Source of the DNA: Pyrenochaeta sp. MPI-SDFR-AT-0127
Taxonomy: Eukaryota; Ascomycota; Dothideomycetes; Pleosporales; Cucurbitariaceae
Direction: 5' to 3'
Assembly: GCA_020747015.1 (NCBI GenBank)
Contig: JAGTJM010000001.1
Span: 682,001 to 746,000 of the forward strand
Length of the DNA: 64,000 nucleotides
Numbering within the stretch: the first letter of the stretch is position 1; each line of letters opens with the position of its first letter. Made by a program: the position numbers and the translations under genes. This document shows positions 23,537 to 33,692 of this stretch, piece by piece. The notes under the pieces are model-generated. The model was not told the DNA's origin. It did no database searches and worked only from the letters and a program-made list of their open reading frames with translations.

Positions 23537-24973
23537 CCTTCCCCAATTCCAGATCCAATAATGCAAGATTGCTTCTGCAAATGCAACCGACTGCACCCAA
23601 GGCCAACCGTAACAATTCTATTCGACTTTCCGGTCCACTAACTCAACTCCGTCCGCGGGCGAGATGTTACTTGGCGTGGAGGAAAATAAATCGTTGAGAC
23701 GTTCTGGTGAGCTCGTGGTTTGCTCGTGTTAATCGCAGCCGCAGCCGAAAGCTTCGACTGCCACGGCGATGATTAGTGGATTGAATTAGGAAATGGTGTG
23801 GTCGAACACGATCAAAATGTTCCCTCCACATCCCGCAACGTTTGCGTGACGTTGTCTATTCTTTATGGTTCCTCGGTGTTTGACCCGTTGCCGAGCGGAA
23901 GCTGCAGATCGCGAGACTTGCCACTGGGATTCGTCGTCAGCAACCGTTTTTTGCCTGAAAACACCAAGCATGAGGAACATCACTACCACGAGGCGCCATT
24001 AATTCAACTTGCTGCACGCGCTATCTCCATATTCGGGCTAATCGAACCATGGTGCGTCCGATGGACCGTGGGGCATCCATCGCACCGAAGGCCTCCCATG
24101 TCTAATTCACGGATAAATGCCTCCAACAACCGTAGTGTGCCCATCTGGCGGGGGATTCACTATCCCAACCCCAACGCGGCAAGGGAGGCCGTTGTCTTCT
24201 GCGGCTCACAAGCGCATGAATGGTGGGGCGACCCCAGACCGCGTCCACCTGCAATAGAAAATGAGATGTGAGCGCCACGACTTGCCTCGACTGGACGGAG
24301 GAACTGTGCTGGCTTGGCAGTTCCAAGACGCATTTTCAATCCTCCACAAATGAAACATGTTTCCTTGCGCCGCGCCATGGCATCTGACCTGTTCTAGAAA
24401 CAGAGGCGTTCGAGCATTGCGGTATCTCATTCGACGGAAGAACGACAAAGGCCTCTGGTGACGATCAAGCGAACCCAGAATTGGATCTCGGCTGGCCAGT
24501 TCGGCGCTGCTGATGGTGCGAAGGAGGGTGGGAAAATAGAGTCTGGGGTCTAGTCCGGGGTCGAAGCGGTGGCTGCGGCATTGGTTACCCCGTCTTGACC
24601 AGGGAGCTAATCTTCCTAGGATAAGCATGGGCCGCTGTACAGTGCTGTTATATAGATATGCTCTGCATCCACTGGGATATCAATCAATCTGCGGAGACAT
24701 TCACTTCTTCCTTCTGCTCATCTGGTCTCGCTAGCGACGGTCCAGGGTAGAATCAGTATTGATATCTGAAGGTCCTACCAGTCCTTCCGTTCTTTGAAAG
24801 CAAGCTTGACCTGGGTCTCGCTGCAGTTTCGTCTCTTCCGAATCGGTATGTTTCATCTCCACACTGCACAAATATAAATGGTTCGCGACTGACCATCAAC
24901 AGGCAACTGAAATCTCATCGCACGAGATCTCGATTCACCTCTCCAAAGGATTAAGCACCGACAATTCGCTACT
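23537..24973. other. Shared upstream region of divergent DUF2264 and transporter genes
   Basis: 1.4 kb between two divergent starts. Open stretches here overlap on both strands and are unsupported. The last 250 bases are pyrimidine-rich leader of the transporter with an intron-like segment. Confidence 0.5.
24846..24902 (+). other. Probable 5'-UTR intron of the sugar transporter
   Basis: GTATGT donor at 24846 and a branch-like CTGAC followed by ATCAACAG acceptor ending at 24902, 57 bases, in the pyrimidine-rich leader 70 bases before the start codon. Confidence 0.5.
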
Positions 24974-26770
24974 ATGTCTCGACCATCAGCAGGCGCGCGA
25001 TTCATCCGCACCATCGTCAAGAACGATGCTGTAAGGGCTGATCCACCTGAGATTTACGGATGGCGTGCTTTCGCCATGGCTGGCTCTGCCTGCTTCGGAG
25101 GCATGTTGTTCGGTTTTGATATTGGTACCATTGGTGGTGTTCTTGAACTGCCCGAGTTCCAAAAGTGCGTTCCTCCATCATCAAACGATTGCTTGTGACG
25201 ATCAATAGACTAACTACGACTGCAGGAAGTACAAGATTGACAAGCTTGACAAGGTCGGCAAGGCCAATCTCAACGCCAACATTGCATCAACACTCCAAGC
25301 TGGATGCTTCGTTGGTTGCTTCATGGCCTCTTGGGCAGCTGACAGGTGGGGCCGTAAATTGGCTCTGCAGCTCAGCGGTCTTGTCACTATCGTCGGTTGC
25401 ATTATCCAGGCTGTTGCTATGGGCCACATCGAGGCCATGTACATTGGCCGGTACGTGCCTTCTGTTCTCCCGCATGTCGTTCAACATCTAACGTAGAAAC
25501 AGTCTCGTAGCTGGCGTTGGTGTCGGTGGTGCTTCCATGGTCGTCCCTCTCTACATTTCCGAAAACTCTCCCCGTGGTATTCGTGGTGGTCTTACCGGTC
25601 TCTATCAGCTCTTCATCGCCACTGGAGTCTGTCTCGCCTTCTGGGTCAATTACGGATCTCTCTTGCATCTCAGCGGCAGCGCCACCGTCTACATTACTCC
25701 TCTCGCTATGCAGGCTCTTCCCGCTGTCCTGCTCTGCGGCTGCATGGCCCTCAACAAGGAGTCTCCACGTTTTCTAGCCAAGCAAGACCGCTGGGAGGAA
25801 GCCACCGCTGTGCTCGCTCGTATGCGTAACTTGCCATCTTCGCACTCGTATGTCCAGGATGAAATCAAGGATATTGCTGAGCAGCTTGAGCACGAGCGCA
25901 TGCTCATCTCTGGTGCCACCACCAAGGATCTTCTCAAAGAGATGTTCACCATCCCCGGTAACCGCAAGCGTGCTCTCATCTCCATCGGCTTGATGATCTG
26001 CCAGCAGATGACCGGTACCAACGCCATCAACTACTACGCACCTCAGATCTTCAAGGCTCTCGGTCTCGAGGGTAACGAGGTCAAGCTCTTCGCCACTGGT
26101 GTCTACGGCATCGTCAAGATGGTCGGCTGCTTCTGCTTCCTCATCTTCGCCGCTGACTCCCTCGGCCGTCGCCGCTCGCTCCTCTGGACTTCCATCGCCC
26201 AGGCCCTGTCGATGTTCTATATCGGACTTTACATGCGCATTGACCCGCCAAAGGGTGGAGGTGCCCCCGTCACTCCCGCAGGATACTTTGCTCTCGTCTG
26301 CGTGTTCCTCTTTGCCTGCTTCTTCCAGTTCGGTTGGGGCCCAGTCTGCTGGATCTACGTTTCCGAGATCCCCGCCGCCCGTCTTCGATCTCTCAACGTC
26401 GCCATTGCCGCCGCTACCCAGTGGTTGTTCAACTTCGTCGTTGCTCGCGCTACTCCCAACATGATGGCTACCGTTGGCAAGCAGGGTTATGGGTAAGTCG
26501 CATTTACATTCTACCTTGTGTGAATAATTACTGACAAGCTATAGTACCTTCCTCATCTACGGCTCTTTTTGTTTCGCCATGTTCTTCTTTGTCTGGTTCC
26601 TTGTTCCCGAGACCAAGGGTCTGTCTCTTGAGAAGATGGACGACCTTTTCGGGCTCACCGAGATGGTCAAGAACCTTGAGGCTGACCGTGAGAACCATGC
26701 CCACACCACTGAGCTTGACCTTGATGGCAAGAACGTTGTCCGTGAAGAGCGCAAGGAGGTTGCTCACTAA
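24974..26770 (+). CDS. MFS sugar transporter (hexose/quinate-permease-like)
   Basis: Plasma-membrane proton:sugar symporter of the MFS sugar-porter family. Four coding exons: MSRPSAGARFIRTIV... to ELPEFQ; KYKIDKLDKVGKANLN... to EAMYIGR; LVAGVGVGGASMVVPLYISE... to KQGYG; TFLIYGSFCFAMFFFVWFLV... to stop 26768-26770. Family motifs: GGMLFGFDIGTIGGVL in TM1, DRWGRKLALQ after TM2, LVAGVGVGGASMVVPLYISE, PESPRFL-type KESPRFLAKQDR, QQMTGTNAINYYAPQIF in TM7, DSLGRRRSLLW, GWGPVCWIYVSEI and VPETKGLSLEKMDDLF. Twelve membrane segments and a hydrophilic acidic tail of about 45 residues. The substrate could be a hexose, pentose or quinate; sequence alone does not decide. About 540 residues, complete. Confidence 0.93.
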
Positions 26771-27173
26771 GAGATTGGTTGGAAGAGTATTGTTGATTGT
26801 TACTAGTTGAGATATCATTGTCGTTGAAACTATTATTGGAGCGTTCGTATGAACTTTTAATGAAGTCATGAGCTTCCTGCCGCTCGTTGCAAATTTACAT
26901 TATCCTGGGTTGTATCTGTGACGCAAGTTTTACGAACGAAGTGAGAACAGGAAAGAAGTAAGGCAGTTGAAGCACGAAAAACCCTCGCAAGATGTCATAT
27001 CAATGTTGTGCTCATGTTCACATTACCCTACAAAATCCGGCTAAGCCCGCTCGATTTTGAAGCATGACAAGACCCATATAAGCCAGATTCGGGTAAGACA
27101 ATAGTGTGAAAGAACTCGGTCCTTCATGACCATGCTTCAGTGCCTATCCATGTCCTTCGATATACGCTGACTT
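26771..27173. other. Intergenic between converging genes
   Basis: 3' flanks of the transporter and the RPEL gene; nothing else seen. Confidence 0.6.
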
Positions 27174-27704
27174 TCAAGCGTCCTTGATGGGACTCTCAAG
27201 AATGCCTTTCTTGACAAGCTCTTCGGGGCTAGGCCTGCTTTGTAGACCCTTCTCGAGGCTGTCGGCTCTCATGTGAAGCTCGAGCTCCTTCTGGTGTCCT
27301 TGGAGGGCAGGTGCAGCCGTCGAGTCTGGGAGGATATTTCGCTGGACGAGGTCCTCACGCTCGGGGCGCGAAGAGAGACCTTTCTTGAGATTGTCTGTGG
27401 CACGCTGGCGCTCTAGTTCGAGAGCTTTAGCTTGGAGGGCTCTAGCAGAGTATACTGGTTAGCTGTGGTCATGCACAAGGCCTGGGTTCGGGTGCTTGCA
27501 GGATGGCTGCGGAATTATGTGGGCAACAATGGAAAGTACGTGGACGTACGGGGCTGTCGTCGTGTCAAGCAAGATATGTCTATTCTTGAGGTCCTGGGGC
27601 TCCGGGCGGTGCTGCAAATGCTTCTCGAGGGAATTACGCCGCTCCTGGGAGCGGACGGGGGAGATGGGCGTCTCGTCGACAATGTTAGCGTTTTCAGATG
27701 CCAT
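27174..27704 (-). CDS. RPEL-repeat protein (three repeats)
   Basis: Small 140-residue protein made almost only of RPEL repeats, which in animals bind G-actin; the fungal role is less clear. Two exons: 27704-27550 and 27441-27174, joined in phase (TTAP/ALQAKA). Repeats: NSLEKHLQHRPEPQDLKNRH, DNLKKGLSSRPEREDLVQRN and DSLEKGLQSRPSPEELVKKG, each followed by IL and separated by TTAPALQ/AAPALQ-type linkers. The N-terminal 20 residues (MASENANIVDETPIS) are acidic. In each repeat the Arg-Pro pair and the following Leu are kept; the third has SPEEL. The GTACGT donor is essential, since without it the frame ends after the first repeat. Confidence 0.88.
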
Positions 27705-28239
27705 GATGAATACTCGTTAGTTGTTTGGAGAAATTGGGCAATATTGGTTGTTCTCGTTGGCCAAAGAGCTGCTCCAGTGGTACTTAAGGAGCTCTGCGAG
27801 ACGGGATGGGAGGGGGGATGCTTCCTAGGATGCTTTGTTGCGGCTTGGTTGCGGGGCAGCGACTGATCCCTGCGTATGGCAACACCAATGTCAGGTGTCC
27901 GAGTGCTGTCATCTCGTACCGTCTCACGAGCAACAGTATGTCTAGGCCTTAATCTCGTGTCTCTCAAGTCGATGTCACGCTTGGATATCCTTGTCTTGAT
28001 TCGCGTTGTTAACTGAAACCTTGTTGGTATGCTCAAAGCTATGACACGCATGAGCTCGCATGCGTCATGTCTGCATGAACGCACCGCCGAGGCATGGAAA
28101 TAGATGCAAAGATGCTACTTGTTTATTCTGGCTCTTAAAAAATAGGCTCAGTCTTCAAGGCGACTTTTTGTCGGTAGGCTATGACCTGGCTCTCCATGCC
28201 TAAATGACAGCCTTTGGAAACGGTTTTCCCTCCTGTCTC
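27705..28239. other. Intergenic, promoter of the RPEL gene
   Basis: Upstream region of the RPEL gene and 3' flank of the secreted-protein gene. No gene seen. Confidence 0.5.
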
Positions 28240-28722
28240 TCACAGTTGGCACATGCCCTTCTGATACTCGCTCGCTGTAGTCGCAGCTGTTGTCATATAC
28301 TTATCCTTTTCCTTACAGGCGATAATCGTCTCTATTGCAACCCCAAAAGCCGTTGTTAGTGTTTGACAAGGCTGCATTGTATCAGCATCACAAGTTCTAT
28401 ATCATACTGAGCTATCCATCTGCTTACTAGCCCCAGGCCCAACACCTTGGTCTTGATCTCGCAGCCATGACAATCTGTGTATGATGTCGACGTACGCGTC
28501 TTCGTGTATAACGTGCAGTATGTCTCGAAAGTTGGTGTTCTGAACACGTTCAGAGTGCATGTTGTTGGTAGTGTGGACGTGGGAGTCAAGGAAGGCTGGA
28601 CATCTAGTGGTGAGGATATCCTAAACTTGTATCAGCGCAAGTCGACTTCCTTTATGGGGAGTATGAACGCACACCTGCAGTGCAAGCGCTGCTAGGACCA
28701 CTGTAGGTAGTTTTGAATGCAT
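28240..28722 (-). CDS. Small secreted cysteine protein, spliced
   Basis: Predicted secreted protein of 124 residues, unknown family. Three exons: 28722-28673, 28620-28428 and 28371-28240, total 375 bases in frame. Exon 1 codes a short signal peptide (MHSKLPTVVLAALALQV). Exon 2 codes a Thr/Ser-rich segment with CTLNVF, ETYCTLYTKTRTST and DCHGCEIKTKV. Exon 3 codes PCQTLTTAFGVAIETIIACK and ends GMCQL. Seven cysteines remain after the signal. The donor used is GTGCGT; the overlapping GTGTGC would break the frame. Exon 2 alone is visible as an open frame; the ends appear only after splicing. Could be an effector-like or cell-wall protein. Confidence 0.65.
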
Positions 28723-29207
28723 ATCACCCTGTGATCAAAAGGGTGGGGATTTGGGTGCTTGTGTTGATGATACAAAGCTCGAACTTCCGACGCCAGACTA
28801 TACAAGGACGAGGTTGATGTGTATATGTATAGATGCTGAACAACACCCAAAGGTGGTAAGGTCATGGCTCCCTTGACGAGCAGAGGAATGAACGGCTTGG
28901 CGGGAAGCCGTGATGCAGCACTTGGAGCAATCGCAAAATAATTCCATTAGCTACGAAGTGTACACATTGCGATACGAATGTGATATCCGATCCCAGTCAC
29001 ACATAACCCCTCGAACTCCAAGCATGGGACGCTAAACTAGGAGATAGAACCTATCAAGTACACTAAGAATGCAGATGATTTTTCTGGCACCACATCGCCA
29101 ATATCTCTTTCCAGTCTCTCCATTATCGGTCGGTAAACTTAGCCTGTAGTTCTTGTGCAATTTATACGAACATTTTGGTGTGATGTTGTGATTATCATCG
29201 TGCATAT
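28723..29207. other. Intergenic
   Basis: Upstream region of the secreted-protein gene and 3' flank of the opsin gene; no gene seen. Confidence 0.55.
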
Positions 29208-30249
29208 CTAAGCACCATCGTCCTCACCAATGCGGATGGCACCATCGCGGTTGAGACCGTTTGCCCAGAAGCCTCCAAGTTCAACGTCACTCTCGCGCAG
29301 GTTGGCATGGGTAATGAGCAGCCAGGCACCAAAGACGCCCTTGGCTAGGACATCAAGAACAGCGTAAGCGATGATCTCGCCGTCAACGCCAACCTTGCGT
29401 GATCCATCAGCCAGGCCCCATACACTGCGATTTGGTTAGGATCAATGTGAATGCCAGTGGTGGTAGAGCTTACATGGGATATGCAGTCCAGAGGACAAGA
29501 GTGTAACCGCCAATGGCGACAAAGAACGAACGAAGCTTGGGGCCCTTTGCGGTAGCATTGGCGCCTCCATTGAGGGCAAGGTGCCAGACAACAAAGATAT
29601 AGGCAATGCAAGCAATGGTGTACCAGCCCCACTTTTGGGGAGTGCCCTCTGAGCCAAATGCAGCAAACAGGCCGGTCAAGACCATGATCAAGTCGGCAAC
29701 GATAGCCATGAAGATGTGGGCACCAGACATGCCAGCCAAGAGGCCGAGGTCAAGAAGCAGGAGTGGTGTGGTGATGCTCCAATCAACATAACGAGCCCAG
29801 AACACTTGACGGTGAACATGCTCGAAGGTATCAGGAACATGGTCATGCTGATGACGGACGGTGATCTTGTGGACGGAAACACCGTGACCAGTTGCCATGG
29901 CGAAGTAGGATAGGGCCGCGGTAATGGTAATGATGGTGGTGATGACGTGGTAGAGACGTTTAGACTGTGTATGTGTGAGCGAGCTCCTTTACATTCACCT
30001 CAGCATGTTACATACCACTGGGATTTTCCACGATAGAGCTGTGAAGGCGGCAGACGCAATCACCATGAGCACAAAGACGACCCATAGTGTCTTCTTGCCA
30101 GACTCGCCAGCAAATTCGTGAATGGGCGTGTCAGGCAGGACCGAAGGAATTGGGGCTACATGTGTAGGATGGGCGGTAGTGGTAGCCGTTGGGAGTGGGA
30201 AGATCTGCGAGGTCTTCTTCAAGACTTCCTCGAATTGTTCAACAAACAT
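29208..30249 (-). CDS. Microbial rhodopsin, proton-pump type
   Basis: Seven-helix retinal protein of the fungal opsin family, close in pattern to the light-driven proton pump of Leptosphaeria. Three exons: 30249-30016, 29964-29474 and 29424-29208, 313 residues, frame verified. Visible residues: proton acceptor Asp139 (ARYVDWSITTP), proton donor Asp150 (LLLLDLGLL), counter-ion Asp266 and retinal-binding Lys270 (YAVLDVLAKGVFGAW). Presence of both Asp139 and Asp150 predicts pumping, in contrast to the Neurospora-type sensory opsins lacking an effective donor. The N-terminus (about 50 residues before TM1) is hydrophilic. The C-terminus after TM7 is short (LRESDVELGGFW...GEDDGA). Plasma membrane location is expected. 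Confidence 0.95.
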
Positions 30250-31923
30250 GATGGCGGTTCAGTGTGCTGTCGGAGAGTGAAGCAATTGACACAGTAGAGC
30301 AGATGGAGTGTTGGAAGAAGTAGCGGTGGCAGCGGTTATAAAGAGGAGACGCAGGCAACTATGTTATGGGACGTAATGCGTCACCTGTTGTCTGTAGGCT
30401 GCGCCAAAGCTATGGAACAGAAGCTGGGAAAGGAAAAGTCAAGACGTCATTGGATAATCCGCCCCTCACGCCGTGCATAGATCATTGGCTACAGCTGCGG
30501 GACATTCGCGAAGTCTCCAATCCCCAAACACAAGCCTGTAAGGCTTTCAAACGATGAAGACGTTGGTTTTCCGTGACCGGTTCGATGAAAGTGATGTTTG
30601 CAGCTTTCTTTGTTTTGTTGTGAGGCAGTGGAAAGACCTGTGCGAGCAATGCCGACGCGCGGGACCATGGGCAAAACAAGAATCCCATCAGAGGCAAGCG
30701 ATCAGCGATGTACCCCACACGCAAGGGCCCCGGGTCAGATCACGTGTTTTGAGCGCCTCGCAATTTAAGAAACCTGTTTATTGGTGCCAAGACGGAGTGT
30801 CAACCGCCCCATCAGGCTGGATCGCAATACAGATCGTTAATTTTTGGTATAAGATGCATACAGGCCGATGCGATCCGATCTGAAGGCCTGAATGCTCGAT
30901 CTCCTCGCATCTGGTGTTGGCCACTCGCAATTCGGACCAAAGCACTTCTCACTCTCAAACCATGCAATATGTATCGCACCAGTTCTCTTTACAAGACTCG
31001 AATCTCTTATGTGATGGCCTCAATGTCACGGAGATTATGCCAATGAGATATGGTTGAGCATGGATACGGCATAAGATACGGTGGAGTGATTGGAATTGGA
31101 ACTGATCTAATGATGTGCTTCACGGCCACCAGCATTGTACGAGCGCATGGCCGTATATATTGGGAATTATTTCCACCAGAGAATCCAAAGACAGCGAGCC
31201 GCCTGAAGCGACGAAACGTTGAAGCGGCCGTTTGAGGCTCTCACGAAATGCCAGCCTCGCCACTGGCTATGGTCACGACCAATGCTGGACGCTCATTCGT
31301 CACTTCGGTTGTACCTTCATCCTGTCACAACGTCCACATTCCACGGTGCTAGATCCGTTACACCATGTCCGAGGAAAAACAACACTATTGTTATCGCAAG
31401 CTCATTCACACTATGGCTCATTCGACATCTGACACTACACCTGTCAGACTCCTTGGGCTTGCTTCCAGTCAAGCTCATTCGACGACTACTGCCAGCTTGG
31501 TTTAGCGCAGGACATCAAGGTGCCTGCTATTTTTGCAGTTACGAATTTCGATAGCCGGCTGTCAAGCCTTGACAAGCCCTCACAAGAGCTCTTAGGCCCC
31601 TTCCAAGCTTCTTCTTCACGTCCATCACGGTGCTTGATTGCCTTCAGCAATACGATAAATAGCCCATATCCCTTCCATCCACATTGCTTGATTACCTGTA
31701 GTGGTGCGACCAACAGACCTTCTCCCCTCTTGAGACTCCCAGGGTACGCAAGCCAACTGTTCTGACTGCGTCCAGCCGATCTGCGTACGTTCAGTTGCCA
31801 AGTGAGATTCCATACTGCCGGGTCCCAATATCGCAGACACGCAGCTTCATCTATTCTGCAGCCAACTATTGGCCTGTCCTACACTTACCTGCTACCTGGC
31901 ACACCGATACAAGTTACACGAAG
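30250..31923. other. 1.7-kb shared upstream region (opsin / zinc transporter)
   Basis: Divergent promoters of the opsin and the ZIP transporter. No supported gene; open stretches at 30482-30883 and 31219-31840 overlap on both strands. Confidence 0.5.
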
Positions 31924-33180
31924 ATGGAGACAGCTGCCCGAGAAATAGCAAAGCTAGTCCTGCGCCAGGATACTGCGCCTGCCGAGACGACAACCGAGGA
32001 GCCGGTACAATGCAGTTCCAAGAACGATTATGACGGCCGCATGGGCATCCGGGTATCTGCCATTTTTGTAATCCTAATCGGATCTACTTTTGGTCAGTAT
32101 GCCTATATTCACCACAGTCAAAAATTAACGCAATCTAGGCGCCGTTTTTCCAGTGTTCGCGAAACGAATGAGGTCAAGACTTGTGCCCGACTGGGTCTTC
32201 TTCGTTGCTAAGTACTTCGGATCAGGAGTCATTGTTGCAACAGCTTTTATCCATCTGCTTGCACCTGCTCAAGAAGCGCTGAACAATGAGTGCCTGACGG
32301 GTGCCATCGTTGCGTATCCCTGGGTCGAGGGCATTGTCCTGATGACCATCTTTGCCATGTTCTTCCTCGAACTCATGACTATGAGATACGGCAACTTTGG
32401 TAGTGACCACGATCATAGCCATGCTAAAGATGGAAGCCACAGTCATGCGGCAGCATCAACTAATGTAGACGATATCAGTCTCGGAGACCATAAGAGAAGC
32501 CCACAGGATTCAGAAGCAAATCCAAGCGGCAACAATCCTCATCTCCGCGGTGAAGACCATCTTGGCCACCAGCGTGACCACCTCGCTAATTCCGAATTGG
32601 GTGCGGACTGGGAGAACCACGGAATCATTCCAGAGATGTATGTCGCGCAACTCACTGCTGTCTTCATCCTCGAGTTCGGTGTCATCTTCCACTCCATTTT
32701 CATAGGTTTGACGCTTGCGGTAGCTGGTGAGGAGTTTATTACACTCTACATCGTACTTGTCTTCCACCAGACGTTCGAGGGTCTCGGTCTCGGTGCTCGT
32801 CTTGCAGAAGTCCCATGGCCTGCCAAGAAGCACTGGACACCATACTTTCTGGCCTTGGGTTATGGGATCTCAACACCCATTGCCATTGCTGTTGGACTTG
32901 GCGTGCGAGAGACGTTCGCGCCTGGATCGCGGACTACACTTATTGTCAATGGCGTGTTTGATTCCATCAGTGCGGGAATTCTCATCTATACGGGCTTGGT
33001 AGAGTTAATGGCTCATGAGTTTATGTTCAGTCCCTACATGCAAAAGGGACCCGTAGGCAGGACGTTGAAGGCATTCGCCCTCATGATGCTTGGTGCTGGT
33101 ATGTTGATCATAATTTACTTCAGGTCACGATATCGCTAACATTTTCAGGCTTGATGGCTCTGCTTGGATACTGGGCCTAA
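31924..33180 (+). CDS. ZIP-family zinc transporter (Zrt1/2-like)
   Basis: Plasma-membrane divalent metal importer, probably zinc. Three exons: 31924-32092, 32139-33098 and 33149-33180 (386 residues, in frame). The tiny last exon codes LMALLGYWA. Eight membrane segments: FVILIGSTFGAVFPVF, GSGVIVATAFIHLLAP, LMTIFAMFFLELM, then a long loop, then FILEFGVIFHSIFIGLTLAV with the conserved His-Ser pair, VLVFHQTFEGLGLGARL (core metal-binding HxxxE), and STPIAIAVGLGVRE. The loop between TM3 and TM4 is histidine-rich (DHDHSHAKDGSHSHA), a typical zinc-sensing/binding loop. Length and arrangement are complete. Zinc-dependent regulation would be expected, but I did not identify a specific site upstream. 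Confidence 0.94.
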
Positions 33181-33692
33181 TTTGCGCTCCTTCAACACAA
33201 CCTTCTCTTATGCGTTACCGCTATCAAACTTCACATATTTGGCCTTGCAATTATGAGAACTTTGTGCCCGCGTTTATTGTTTTCATTGCGATACTAGAGG
33301 AAAGCTAGTTATCTGATATCGCTATTTTAGAGTGCTTCAATGGCTGGATCATATGCCTTTTAATGAAGTTATAGAGCAATAGACTATTGTTTCTTTATGC
33401 TATATTATCTTGACATATTTGCCACAAAAAATGCCTTAATTGAGTGTTCCATCAGTAATATCGCCATTTGCTCTGGACACTGATGATGAGATGAATAGCC
33501 TTTGCCTTCTAAAGACACAAGCTACAAACTACGGCTATAGCATCCGGGGCGTAGTGTGCACAGCGGTCCTGGTACAAACCATACCGTGTCATACCAGCTT
33601 CTATTGATCAAGGTAGCCAACAATTGGTATCTGAACTCGGTGGTCCAACGTTAGCAATACATCTTGCATCACTATCCGGTACATTTGATGGT
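33181..33692. other. Intergenic between converging genes
   Basis: 3' flanks of the zinc transporter and polymerase genes. A+T-rich; no gene seen. Confidence 0.6.
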
